This document shows positions 50,556-57,746 of a DNA stretch of 57,746 nt, piece after piece. The stretch's first letter is position 1. The number at the start of each line of letters is the position of its first letter. A program made the position numbers and the translations under genes. The DNA lies in the NCBI RefSeq assembly GCF_900170035.1, contig NZ_LT828560.1:1-57746 (forward strand), read 5' to 3'. Origin of the DNA: Desulfamplus magnetovallimortis. Its GTDB lineage: Bacteria; Desulfobacterota; Desulfobacteria; Desulfobacterales; Desulfobacteraceae. The notes below the pieces were generated by a model. It did not search any database, had not been told where the DNA came from, and worked only from the letters and a program-made list of their open reading frames with translations.

Positions 50556-51881
50556 CTACAAACTCCTGTTTTCAATGGCATTTACTGTGGCATCAAATAC
50601 CTGCTCAATTGTAATTTCTCTCATGCATCTTCTGTCATGCATGCAGATATGAACATTAAGCCCGCATGGACTGCATGGAACCCCTGCTGACACAGGATAG
50701 TTTTTTCTGCCTCCTGGGCCTGTAACATGTGCTGAAGTGGGGCCATGCATGTGGACAGTGGGGATTTTCAATGCACCTGAAATATCCGAAGGGCAGGAAT
50801 CCATACCCACAATAACATTACATCTTGCAATAACAGATGCGGCCTTGAGCAGGGAAAGGGTTGTGTCATAAATAATTTTTTCTTTATGGTTTATGGCGTT
50901 ATATATAAGGTCAAGTGTTGACCTGTCACTTTCGGTTCCAATAAGCCATACCCTTATATCCTTGTAGTGATCAATCAAAGTGTCGGCAAGTCCTGCAAAA
51001 TATTCCGGCGGCCAATTACGAAACATGTTAAGACAAACCGGATGGAAGCCTGCAAGCAGCTCTTCCTTCTTTATCCTGTGCTTTGAAAAAAATTCATCTG
51101 CATACTCACCTGCCTCTGACGGCAAAAAAAGTTCAGTATCTATGCGGTCAGAAATATCAATACCCAGGGGAACTGCGGCCTTAAGCGCCCTTACAATAAG
51201 GGGTTCGTCGCAAAACCAAGTGATTTTTCCAGAAGCTTTAAGTCCCCTAACTTCAGAAGATTTAAGCCTCCCCACTTCAGAAGATTTAAGCCTCCCCACT
51301 TCAGAAGATTTAAGCCTCCCCGCTTCAGAAGATTCAAGCTTCCTCGCTTCAGAAGATTTAAGCCTCCCCGCTTCAGAAGATTTAAGTCCCCTCACTTCAA
51401 CCGGTTGATCGTGGTAGTTTGTGGGAAGAAAACAGAAATCATTGATATAACCAGTAATAACTTTTGCACCGCAAACAGCAGCAATCATATTGTTACGCAC
51501 ACTGGGGCTGAAACTTACCACAAGGTCATATTTTTTTTTACGATAATGAATTGAAGTACGGAAAAGTTGCAGATAGGAAGTGATATTGTCAACTCCCAGT
51601 ACACTGTCAAGGTTTGGATTAAATCTCACCATATCAATGGATTTATTCTGAACAAGCATATCAATTATTGCCCGTGGGAATCGCTTTCTTATCTGGCGTA
51701 TGGCAGGAGATGCAATGATTGTGTCACCAATATCCTGAACCTCCACAAGCAGTATTGTGTGTATCTTCTCCAGGGGAAAATCTTTTTTTCCTGAATTGAA
51801 AACAAGGTCAAGGAATCTGACCATTCTGAAATATAAGTACCTGAAGAGGGTCCTTGCAAAGAGACTTATCTGACTTCTCAT
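50556..51881 (-). CDS. family 9 glycosyltransferase (heptosyltransferase-like) with repeat insert
   Basis: A 441-residue GT9 (ADP-heptose:LPS heptosyltransferase-like) enzyme. The N-domain begins with HTILLVEVQDIGDTIIASPA, IRQIRKRFPRAIIDMLV and VSFSPSVRNNMIAAV. A linker of 8-residue repeats (VGRLKSSE-like, at least six clean copies from DNA 51251-51394) separates it from the second Rossmann domain, which has AGFHPVCLNMFRNWPPEYFA, VWLIGTESDRS, ARCNVIVGMDSCPSDISGAL and IPTVHMHGPTSAHVTGP. A late Cys-rich segment (GVPCSPCGLNVHICMHDRRC) matches GT9 enzymes such as WaaC/WaaQ relatives. It probably transfers a heptose or other sugar to a glycolipid. Confidence 0.88.
   Translation of the reverse strand: MRSQISLFARTLFRYLYFRMVRFLDLVFNSGKKDFPLEKIHTILLVEVQDIGDTIIASPAIRQIRKRFPRAIIDMLVQNKSIDMVRFNPNLDSVLGVDNITSYLQLFRTSIHYRKKKYDLVVSFSPSVRNNMIAAVCGAKVITGYINDFCFLPTNYHDQPVEVRGLKSSEAGRLKSSEARKLESSEAGRLKSSEVGRLKSSEVGRLKSSEVRGLKASGKITWFCDEPLIVRALKAAVPLGIDISDRIDTELFLPSEAGEYADEFFSKHRIKKEELLAGFHPVCLNMFRNWPPEYFAGLADTLIDHYKDIRVWLIGTESDRSTLDLIYNAINHKEKIIYDTTLSLLKAASVIARCNVIVGMDSCPSDISGALKIPTVHMHGPTSAHVTGPGGRKNYPVSAGVPCSPCGLNVHICMHDRRCMREITIEQVFDATVNAIENRSL
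51251..51394. repeat. six 24-bp tandem repeats inside the GT9 gene
   Basis: The unit CTTCAGAAGATTTAAGCCTC plus four bases recurs six times with few changes, with degenerate units on both sides. The number of units does not disturb the frame. Confidence 0.9.
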
Positions 51882-51903
51882 AGTAAAACACCTGTTTTTT
51901 AAA

Positions 51904-52017
51904 CTGTCTGAACCACGATTAACAGGATAAGGCAGGATTATCTATCTTGAACATCTTGTTTATCCTGATTCAGACAAATTCAGTAAATGGAAAAAAGCAA
52001 TAAGATGTCGATTTTGA
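51904..52017 (+). repeat. 174-bp element, left-truncated copy
   Basis: It begins at the core (TGTCTGAACCACGATTAACA) and ends with the usual right terminus AGATGTCGATTTTGAG. The left arm is missing. It sits in the 192-bp gap between the radical SAM and GT9 genes. Confidence 0.8.
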
Positions 52018-52073
52018 GTATATAAGTGAAAAAAGTGTAAATCGACAAATGAAATTACTTGTTTTTCAATATA

Positions 52074-53180
52074 TTAAAGAAAACTGTAAAACGGTGTCGG
52101 GTTTTTCATATCCCATAAAAATTCATTCAAAGGAGAATTTCTGCATATATGGCCACATGGATTGTTGTGTACATACTCCAGCACTTCAGCTCTTCTTTTA
52201 CTGTGCCATATATCCATGAGATTGCTGCTGTTAAGATCTCCAAGAAGATAGTTTAGGTTGCCCTTTTTATCAACGCAGTACCACACACGGCCATCTGCCT
52301 CAACATATGGAGAAAACGTTGTAAGGCACGGCAGCGAAGCCTTTTGTCTCAGGTCAATCCCATCAATATAATTTTGGAACTGATCAAACCGCACATTGAT
52401 CATAAAACCATTGTCCTGAAGATTATTGACAACCGCCTGAACCCTTTCAAGCCATCCGGCCATTATTTGTTTACTATCCTTTAAGTCGGGATAATAATAA
52501 TCAAACGGAATTGTGGGCTTGATCTGCTGGTAATCTACTCCTGCTGATTTTGAAAGTTCAACACATGATTCAATCTCCATCTCGTTTTCAGGGCAGATAA
52601 CCATCTGTGTTCCTATGGAGATTCTTGAGTCTCTCTCATTTTTCAGGGCAACAAGCCTTTTAATTCCTTCAACTGTTTTATTAAGGTCAGCCACACCATG
52701 AACCTTTTTCCTTACAGCCTCTGATGATGCATCAAGGCTTACCCTGACCCAGGTCACGGTTTCAACTATTATCCTGCATATATCATCTGACAGTCTGCTG
52801 CCGTTGGTATTGAGGCCAATAAAAATACCTGCTCTGTTCAACTGTTCAAGAAAATCTATAAAATCAGGGTGAAGGGTCTGCTCACCGCTTCCTGAAACAA
52901 CCACTGATCTTACATCCATTTCCGAAATACTTGAAACAAACCTTTCTATAACATCTTTTTGGAGATAACTTTTACGGTCAATCTCCTTGGGTTTTATGGA
53001 GCACCAGCAGCAGTTATGATTGCAGTTTGATGTAAGACCTATCTCAATGGAGATGGGATAGATATCTTTGTTCATATACCAGTCATAAAGTTTTGGGATA
53101 TGGCTGTATATTTTAAATGGATTGGCAGACCAGTATGTTCTGAATTTTTTATGGGGATTGCATTTATTGCTGCTCGACAT
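52074..53180 (-). CDS. radical SAM/SPASM protein
   Basis: A 368-residue radical SAM enzyme. The cluster-binding motif CxxxCxxC is CNHNCCWC (C53, C57, C60). VVVSGSGEQTLHPDF supplies the GxGE-like SAM-binding segment, and GLNTNGSRLS with VRVSLDASSEAV are standard strands. The C-terminal part has Cys residues spaced as in SPASM or twitch domains (LPCLTTFSPYVEADGRVWYC, later NPCGHICR), which would bind auxiliary clusters. It overlaps the aminotransferase gene by 17 nt, so it is coupled to it. SPASM proteins in glycan clusters may modify sugars or peptides; the substrate is unknown. Confidence 0.88.
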   Translation of the reverse strand: MSSSNKCNPHKKFRTYWSANPFKIYSHIPKLYDWYMNKDIYPISIEIGLTSNCNHNCCWCSIKPKEIDRKSYLQKDVIERFVSSISEMDVRSVVVSGSGEQTLHPDFIDFLEQLNRAGIFIGLNTNGSRLSDDICRIIVETVTWVRVSLDASSEAVRKKVHGVADLNKTVEGIKRLVALKNERDSRISIGTQMVICPENEMEIESCVELSKSAGVDYQQIKPTIPFDYYYPDLKDSKQIMAGWLERVQAVVNNLQDNGFMINVRFDQFQNYIDGIDLRQKASLPCLTTFSPYVEADGRVWYCVDKKGNLNYLLGDLNSSNLMDIWHSKRRAEVLEYVHNNPCGHICRNSPLNEFLWDMKNPTPFYSFL

Positions 53181-54279
53181 GAGTTAACACCCTGGATATT
53201 ACGTAGTTTATTTTTTCTTCAGATATTCCGGAAAAGACAGGAAGGGATAGGATCTCCCGGGCAGCATCTTCTGCCTCAGGAAGCTCACAATAAGTATTTG
53301 GCGGTTTCTTTTCAATCCACGGCTTTTGGCGATGAATAGGCACAGGATACTGTACCTCTGTCACAATACCATCCTCTGCAAGTTTATCCTTCAGAATGTC
53401 TCGATTTTTAACCCTTATAACATAAAGATGATAAACATGTTTGCCCCCGCTGATCACCTTTTGAATCTTGATCTTAGGATGTTCCTCAAATGCATTGTTG
53501 TACATGGATGCATTTTTGATACGCATATCATTCCATTGATCAAGCATTTTCAATTTTTCCAGAAGAAAAGCGGCATTAAATTCACTCATCCTGTAGTTAA
53601 AGCCCATCATGATATGATCATGCTTTGTTTTCTGTCCTACATCATGAAGGATTCTCATCTTTTCTGCAAGCTCTGCATCATCTGTGAGAACCATTCCGCC
53701 ATCGCTCAGGCCTCCCATGTTTTTTGTCTGAAAAAAGCTGAAGCAGGATACAAGGCCAAGGGAGCCTGTTTTTCTGCCATCAAGATCTCCGCCATGGGCA
53801 TGGGCAGCATCTTCAATCACCGGAATGCCAAGTTTTTCGTATGCCCCCATATCAACGGGATTTCCATACATGTGGACAGCCATTACAGCTTTTGTATTGC
53901 TGGTTACCCGCTCTTCAACGCTTTTTAAATCCATGTTAAGTGTCTCAGGATCAATATCGGCAAAACTTACAGATGCACCTGTATAGTGAGCAGCAAGAGC
54001 TGTTGCTGCAAATGTGTTGGTGGGACAGATCACTTCATGCCCGTAGCGAAGCCCCATTCCGGCAGTGGCAAGATGCAGGGCAGCAAGGCCGGAACTGCAT
54101 GCCACAGCATATTTTCTGCCACAGTAATCTGCAAAGGCTGACTCCAGCTTTCTTACAAATCTGCCGTTAATAAAAAATCCGGAATCGTAAATCTCATTGA
54201 AATGAGAAAAGACCTTTTCCTTGATAAACGGGTGCATCTCATCAAATAGAACAAAAGGGACTTTCACAATATTCTCCAT
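53164..54279 (-). CDS. DegT/DnrJ/EryC1/StrS-family aminotransferase
   Basis: A 371-residue PLP-dependent sugar aminotransferase. The start is the usual FINGRFVRKLESAFADYCGRK, followed by ACSSGLAALHLA, EVICPTNTFAATALA, PVIEDAAHAHGGDLDGRKTG and SCFSFFQTKNMGGLSDGGMV, where Lys186 is the Schiff-base residue in the conserved QTKNM segment. The GFNYRMSEFNAAFLLEKL and VHYPVPIHRQ-like (VQYPVPIHRQKPW) motifs complete the family. It should transaminate a nucleotide-linked keto sugar, forming an amino sugar for the surface glycan. It is directly coupled to the radical SAM gene downstream. Confidence 0.94.
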   Translation of the reverse strand: MENIVKVPFVLFDEMHPFIKEKVFSHFNEIYDSGFFINGRFVRKLESAFADYCGRKYAVACSSGLAALHLATAGMGLRYGHEVICPTNTFAATALAAHYTGASVSFADIDPETLNMDLKSVEERVTSNTKAVMAVHMYGNPVDMGAYEKLGIPVIEDAAHAHGGDLDGRKTGSLGLVSCFSFFQTKNMGGLSDGGMVLTDDAELAEKMRILHDVGQKTKHDHIMMGFNYRMSEFNAAFLLEKLKMLDQWNDMRIKNASMYNNAFEEHPKIKIQKVISGGKHVYHLYVIRVKNRDILKDKLAEDGIVTEVQYPVPIHRQKPWIEKKPPNTYCELPEAEDAAREILSLPVFSGISEEKINYVISRVLTHVEQQ

Positions 54280-54301
54280 CTATTTTTCATTTTCACTCTT
54301 A

Positions 54302-55126
54302 TTAAAGTAATGCCAACCCACGCATTATTTCGGCAAATTCAGCATTTTTTTCAGCAAACTGTCTCAATGCCTGAAGCTGCCTTCTCAAAAGAGAACCATC
54401 TGAATGATCGAGATCAAGATCATCATGCACTTTTCGCTCCAGGAGGTTGAGCTGATCAACTACAGGCTTAACCATTGTTCGACGATCCCAGGCAATATAT
54501 GCAAAAAGAGCAACAATCAAAGTGACAAGAGAAGCAAAAAAAACAAGCATCGTGTTATAGGAATCATCCAATCTACGGTTAAGAGCTTCGTTGCTTGACT
54601 TCATCTCATCTCTCAAATCGGATATCCTTGCAGAAAGGGCTTCATTGTTTGATCTCATCTCATCTCTCAAGTCGGATATCCTTGCAGAAAGGGCTTCATT
54701 GCTTGATTTCATCTCATCTCTCAAGTCGGATATTCTTGATGATAGAGCTTCATTGATTGATTTCAACTCGGATCTAAGGGCATCATTGCTTGATTTCATC
54801 TCGGATCTCAGAGCATCATTACTTGATTTCATCTCGGATCTAAGGTCATCATTGCTTGATTTCATCTCTGATCTAAGAGCATCATTGCTTGATTTCATCT
54901 CTGATCTAAGAGCATCATTGCTTGATTTCATCTCGGATCTAAGGGCATCATTGCTTAATTTTATTTCGGCTCTAAGGGCTTCCTGACCTGCCTCTAATCT
55001 TACAAGCTTTTCGGTAATCTCACGATCAGAAATTCGAGGTGCAGTTTCCACTGCAAAGGTTATGAACGGAAACAAACAATTAACAAACACAAGTATCATA
55101 AAGTTTAAAAATTTAAAATTCTTCAT
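54302..55126 (-). CDS. coiled-coil membrane protein with hendecad repeats
   Basis: A 274-residue protein. A signal peptide or N-terminal anchor (about 5-25) is followed by a repetitive coiled coil. About seven 11-residue units (SNDALRSEMKS-like) precede three 18-residue units (EALSARISDLRDEMKSSN). A membrane helix (TMLVFFASLVTLIVALFAYI) and a charged C-terminal domain of about 60 residues follow. The DNA shows 33-bp and 54-bp repeats. Hendecad repeats form right-handed or straight coiled coils. It sits between the acyltransferase and the aminotransferase genes; it may be a membrane scaffold or length-control protein, but no function can be assigned. Confidence 0.75.
   Translation of the reverse strand: MKNFKFLNFMILVFVNCLFPFITFAVETAPRISDREITEKLVRLEAGQEALRAEIKLSNDALRSEMKSSNDALRSEMKSSNDALRSEMKSSNDDLRSEMKSSNDALRSEMKSSNDALRSELKSINEALSSRISDLRDEMKSSNEALSARISDLRDEMRSNNEALSARISDLRDEMKSSNEALNRRLDDSYNTMLVFFASLVTLIVALFAYIAWDRRTMVKPVVDQLNLLERKVHDDLDLDHSDGSLLRRQLQALRQFAEKNAEFAEIMRGLALL
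54594..54980. repeat. 54-bp and 33-bp tandem repeats coding for the coiled coil
   Basis: Three 54-bp units (54594-54647, 54648-54701, 54702-54755) are followed by about seven 33-bp units up to about 54980. All stay in frame. The opposite strand also shows a long open frame across the repeats, which is an artefact. Confidence 0.9.
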
Positions 55127-55211
55127 GGGTAATCCTCACATTAACAATCTGATAATATCAAAATATTGGAGTTTACCTGCCCAATTTTCAATTTATCAAA
55201 AATATTAATAT

Positions 55212-56129
55212 TTACTCAATTAACAGCCCCTGTTCAAACTCCTCCCAGAACTCCCACATGGAGGGTTCAAGGTAAACATATTTTTCAAGTATCCTGATAT
55301 ATTTCCTTAATGCATCATCTGTTTCAAGTTCGGCATCAATTGGAGATTCAATTATTATCTTGTGCCGATGCTTGTTCCTCATGGCAAATACAGGGAGCAA
55401 CGCTGCTTTTGTAAATTTTGCCATTCCCACACTTCCTGCAGGAAAAAGCATTGTTCTTCCTAAGAACGGAAAAGATTTATATCCTTTGCTCATATGTTCT
55501 TTAATGCCAATGCCATCTCCTGCTATCAAAAGTATCTCATTCCTTTTCAACGCCTTTACTGCCGACATCAGAGAACCCTTAGATGAAATAAATCTGACCG
55601 GAATTTTATCTTCAATCTGCAATCTGTATTTCTGAGATACATTTTTCTGAACCCATGACAGCTCTTCGCTCTCCATGTGGTAATTTAACTGAATCAAAGG
55701 ATAACCAAGCAGGCCAAATGCCACCTGAAGAATCTGCTTTGCTCCAAAATGCCCTGTCAGCATGATTACACCATTACCCTTTTTAAGAGCAGAGTCAAGA
55801 TACTCAATGCCCTTCAGCTCGACATTTTCAGAGAAATTCTTTTTATTTATTTGGGGATACTTGATCAGCTCCATAACATTTCTGCTGTGATTCTGAAGGC
55901 TTTGAAGAACAATCATGCTGGCTTTATCTTTACTGTACCCAAGTGTCTGCATTATATTTTTCTTCATCTTTTCAACACAGCTTCTTCCGGAAATATAGTA
56001 GTCAAGGATACCCAAAAATGTTCCAAAGGTATAAACAGCCCGAAAACTCATCATGTTGATACACCATCTAACCGGAAACCAAAAAACAAGACGCCCCACA
56101 TCCTTTATTATGTTTTTATGTGCAATCAT
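55212..56129 (-). CDS. LpxL/HtrB-like lysophospholipid acyltransferase
   Basis: A 305-residue membrane-associated acyltransferase of the Lip_A_acyltrans family (PF03279). Visible family features are VFWFPVRWCINMMSF, RSCVEKMKKNIMQTLGYS, the catalytic-type block GVIMLTGHFGAKQILQVAFG, LLIAGDGIGIKEHMSKGYKS and FPFLGRTMLFPAGSVGMAKF. The catalytic His is present in GHFG, but the acidic residue usual in the H-x4-(D/E) motif is replaced by Gln (HFGAKQ). It overlaps the flippase gene by 4 nt (ATGA). It may acylate a glycolipid, or the change may mark a subfamily with a different role. Confidence 0.85.
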   Translation of the reverse strand: MIAHKNIIKDVGRLVFWFPVRWCINMMSFRAVYTFGTFLGILDYYISGRSCVEKMKKNIMQTLGYSKDKASMIVLQSLQNHSRNVMELIKYPQINKKNFSENVELKGIEYLDSALKKGNGVIMLTGHFGAKQILQVAFGLLGYPLIQLNYHMESEELSWVQKNVSQKYRLQIEDKIPVRFISSKGSLMSAVKALKRNEILLIAGDGIGIKEHMSKGYKSFPFLGRTMLFPAGSVGMAKFTKAALLPVFAMRNKHRHKIIIESPIDAELETDDALRKYIRILEKYVYLEPSMWEFWEEFEQGLLIE

Positions 56130-57643
56130 AATTTTTTTTTCAAATCCCCCAGCTCTTCATCTGTAAATGCCTGAAGCAGAAAAAGTATTGTAAAATATAT
56201 TACACTGCAAATTAGGATAAGGATTACACCATTGATTTCATCCAGCCCCAAAAACAGTATTGCAGCAAAAACACCTGAAGCAAAAAGCGGTTTTATTACA
56301 ATCCTATGCACTGGTATAACTCCAAGATCTCTTGACACAAAATAAAAATTGGAACAGACAAGAACAGCATAAGAGAGCAACGTTGCCCAGCATGCTCCTT
56401 GATAACCGTATCTCCATACAAGCACAAAACCAATAGATGAACTTGCTGCAAGACACAGGGCATTGCTTATCATCAGAAGATTCTGTTTTTTCATGGATGT
56501 TAAAACAAAATCAAACAAAATATTTACAAAAAGAAGATTAATTGACCATATTAGTATCTTCAGGGCAACCGTTGCCCTGACAAAATCCAAACCAAAAGCC
56601 AGAATAATAAACTGTTCTGCAAAGGCTGTGACAAAAAGACTTACAGGCAGTGTAAAAACAAATATATATTTTAATATCCTGCAGTTGACACTACTCAAAA
56701 GAGTTAATGAGTGACAATCCATGGCCATGCGTGAAAGTGTAGGAACATATGCCAGAAAAAGAGAACGTGGAATCATTAGGCATGGCTGAATAAGACGCTG
56801 GGGAGCCTGAAAAAATGAAACTTCGGCACTATCTCTCAGCAGTTTTAATAAAAAGACAAAAATATTGTTGTACCCCTGGGTCATGAAAGTTGCTATGGCA
56901 ATGGGAAACGCTTGCCTTACAAGATATATGATTAAGCTTAAATTCAAATGAGATACAGATCTGATCAACCTATTTACGATAACAACGCTGATAATAAATG
57001 CAACCAAATTTGCAACTGCAAAAACATAAAACATACAAATGCCGGGCATTTCAAACCAGACAACAGCAATGATCAGAAGGATTATTAAAACTCTTGAAAT
57101 AATAACATTTATAAGGTCAAATTGTATCTTTTCATATGCTATAAATACAGAACTTGCTGTTTTTGTCATAACTTCAAACAACTGTGCTGCTATGGCTACA
57201 AGGAATACAGATTTCGGGAAAATTCCGGCTTCATAAAAAAAATGAGGTACAATAAACAATATTAGACATAATGGAATTCCTACAATGAGATTAACCACAA
57301 GCCCTGCGCAAAAAAAATTAAGGGACTGATTCCTGTCAACTGAAATTTCTCTTACAAGTATTGGAAAAACGCCAAAAGTGATCACCGGTGCAAGAATAAA
57401 GCATACAGCCCTTATAAAGGCAAATTCACCAAATCCTTCCACTCCAAAAAATCTGGCTGCAAGGATTATAGTAACAAAACCCGCTAAAAGCTCAGAAAGA
57501 CGTGCAGTAAGTGAAAAAAAGGAGTTTAATAAAATCGTTTTCTTAGATTTAAAATTTCTAAAACGGCCATGACAGATCGCCGTCACAATAGAAGTTAAGT
57601 ACCAAACTCCTTTTAACTCTCCCTGATTGCTCAATATAGCCAA
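56126..57643 (-). CDS. polysaccharide flippase (Wzx/MATE-like)
   Basis: A protein of up to 505 residues with about 12-14 hydrophobic helices, typical of Wzx-type flippases (Polysacc_synt family). The core begins LNSFFSLTARLSELLAGFVT and AARFFGVEGFGEFAFIRAV, a common start for these proteins, and contains VTFGVFPILVREIS. The start is unclear: the longest frame uses TTG at 57643 inside a tandem repeat, and its first 30 codons run through what looks like a hairpin-unit repeat (57552-57590), so the true start may be the GTG at 57586 or a rarer codon. It should flip a lipid-linked glycan across the inner membrane. It leads the cluster down to 48588. Confidence 0.87.
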   Translation of the reverse strand: MAILSNQGELKGVWYLTSIVTAICHGRFRNFKSKKTILLNSFFSLTARLSELLAGFVTIILAARFFGVEGFGEFAFIRAVCFILAPVITFGVFPILVREISVDRNQSLNFFCAGLVVNLIVGIPLCLILFIVPHFFYEAGIFPKSVFLVAIAAQLFEVMTKTASSVFIAYEKIQFDLINVIISRVLIILLIIAVVWFEMPGICMFYVFAVANLVAFIISVVIVNRLIRSVSHLNLSLIIYLVRQAFPIAIATFMTQGYNNIFVFLLKLLRDSAEVSFFQAPQRLIQPCLMIPRSLFLAYVPTLSRMAMDCHSLTLLSSVNCRILKYIFVFTLPVSLFVTAFAEQFIILAFGLDFVRATVALKILIWSINLLFVNILFDFVLTSMKKQNLLMISNALCLAASSSIGFVLVWRYGYQGACWATLLSYAVLVCSNFYFVSRDLGVIPVHRIVIKPLFASGVFAAILFLGLDEINGVILILICSVIYFTILFLLQAFTDEELGDLKKKL

Positions 57644-57746
57644 GCCCCTTCAGTCTCTCTATGATTACTCAATATAACCAAGCCCCTTCTGTCTCTCTAT
57701 GATTACTCAATATAACCAAGCCCCTTCTGTCTCTCTATGATTACTC
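57625..57746. repeat. 38-bp tandem repeat, three units and part of a fourth at the window edge
   Basis: Units 57625-57662, 57663-57700, 57701-57738 and the start of another share GATTACTCAATATAACCAAG followed by CCCCTTCTGTCTCTCTAT. They have no unique spacers. They lie at the 5-prime end of the flippase gene and continue beyond the window. Confidence 0.9.

Noticed and set aside
51251-51394. possible CRISPR array or intergenic repeat
   Set aside because: The repeats are in frame within a glycosyltransferase gene and have no spacers.
54591-54986. 131-residue plus-strand frame with regular LLDFISDLRAS repeats
   Set aside because: It is the exact antisense of the coiled-coil gene. Its repeats reflect the 33-bp and 54-bp DNA repeats, and there is no ribosome site.
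57625-57746. possible CRISPR array
   Set aside because: The 38-bp units are directly adjacent without spacers, and no cas genes are in the window.
1-57746. tRNA, rRNA, riboswitch or prophage genes
   Set aside because: I saw no tRNA-like cloverleaf, rRNA segment, recognisable riboswitch, integrase or phage structural gene. A covariance-model search could still find small RNAs that cannot be seen by eye.

Overview
The window is chromosomal DNA of moderate-to-low GC from a Gram-negative bacterium. Nearly all genes are on the minus strand. The gene content suggests a sulfate-reducing or related deltaproteobacterium (Desulfobacterota, Desulfobacteraceae-like): a type II secretion operon with a TonB receptor and an NtrC-type two-component system, a DUF362-ferredoxin protein, a probable selenocysteine codon, and many palindromic intergenic repeats. 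This assignment is inferred from content; no rRNA, tRNA or phylogenetic marker is present.

Region 1 (1-22975) is a cell-surface protein cluster. It holds a 1628-residue S-layer-like protein, a 1403-residue Calx-beta/RTX protein and two small proteins. The RTX protein and both small proteins share one N-terminal domain. One small protein shares its C-terminal domain with the S-layer-like protein. Their likely exporter is next to them: SapC, TolC, a PrtD-type ABC ATPase and an HlyD-type adaptor, the same components as the Campylobacter fetus sap S-layer system. A RelE/Phd-type toxin-antitoxin pair sits between tolC and the ABC gene. Two glycosyltransferases and two methyltransferases lie among the surface protein genes and may modify them.

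Region 2 (23416-46796) carries the type II secretion system: a DUF1573 gene, then gspG-E-F-H-I-J-K-L-M-D, with a gspC-like gene about 9 kb further on. The first gene has an in-frame TGA exactly where DUF1573 proteins have the first Cys of their CGC motif, so it probably encodes a UGC selenoprotein. Small gene pairs and a GNAT remnant are wedged into gaps of the gsp run. Between gspD and gspC lie a substrate-binding protein, a histidine kinase, a sigma54-dependent regulator, a TonB-dependent receptor and a secreted CAP-domain protein.

Region 3 (47165-48150) has the only two convincing plus-strand genes, small exported proteins with a shared VPGHY/IPGHWE tail.

Region 4 (48588-57643) is a polysaccharide or lipid-linked glycan cluster: flippase, LpxL-like acyltransferase, coiled-coil membrane protein, DegT aminotransferase, radical SAM/SPASM protein, GT9 glycosyltransferase, DUF362-ferredoxin protein and a short sulfotransferase-like protein.

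The intergenic DNA is rich in repeats: a 174-bp nested inverted-repeat element (seven whole or partial copies, one split by another repeat with an 8-bp duplication), a hairpin family with compensating stem changes, and several tandem repeats. Several genes carry expanded in-frame tandem repeats.
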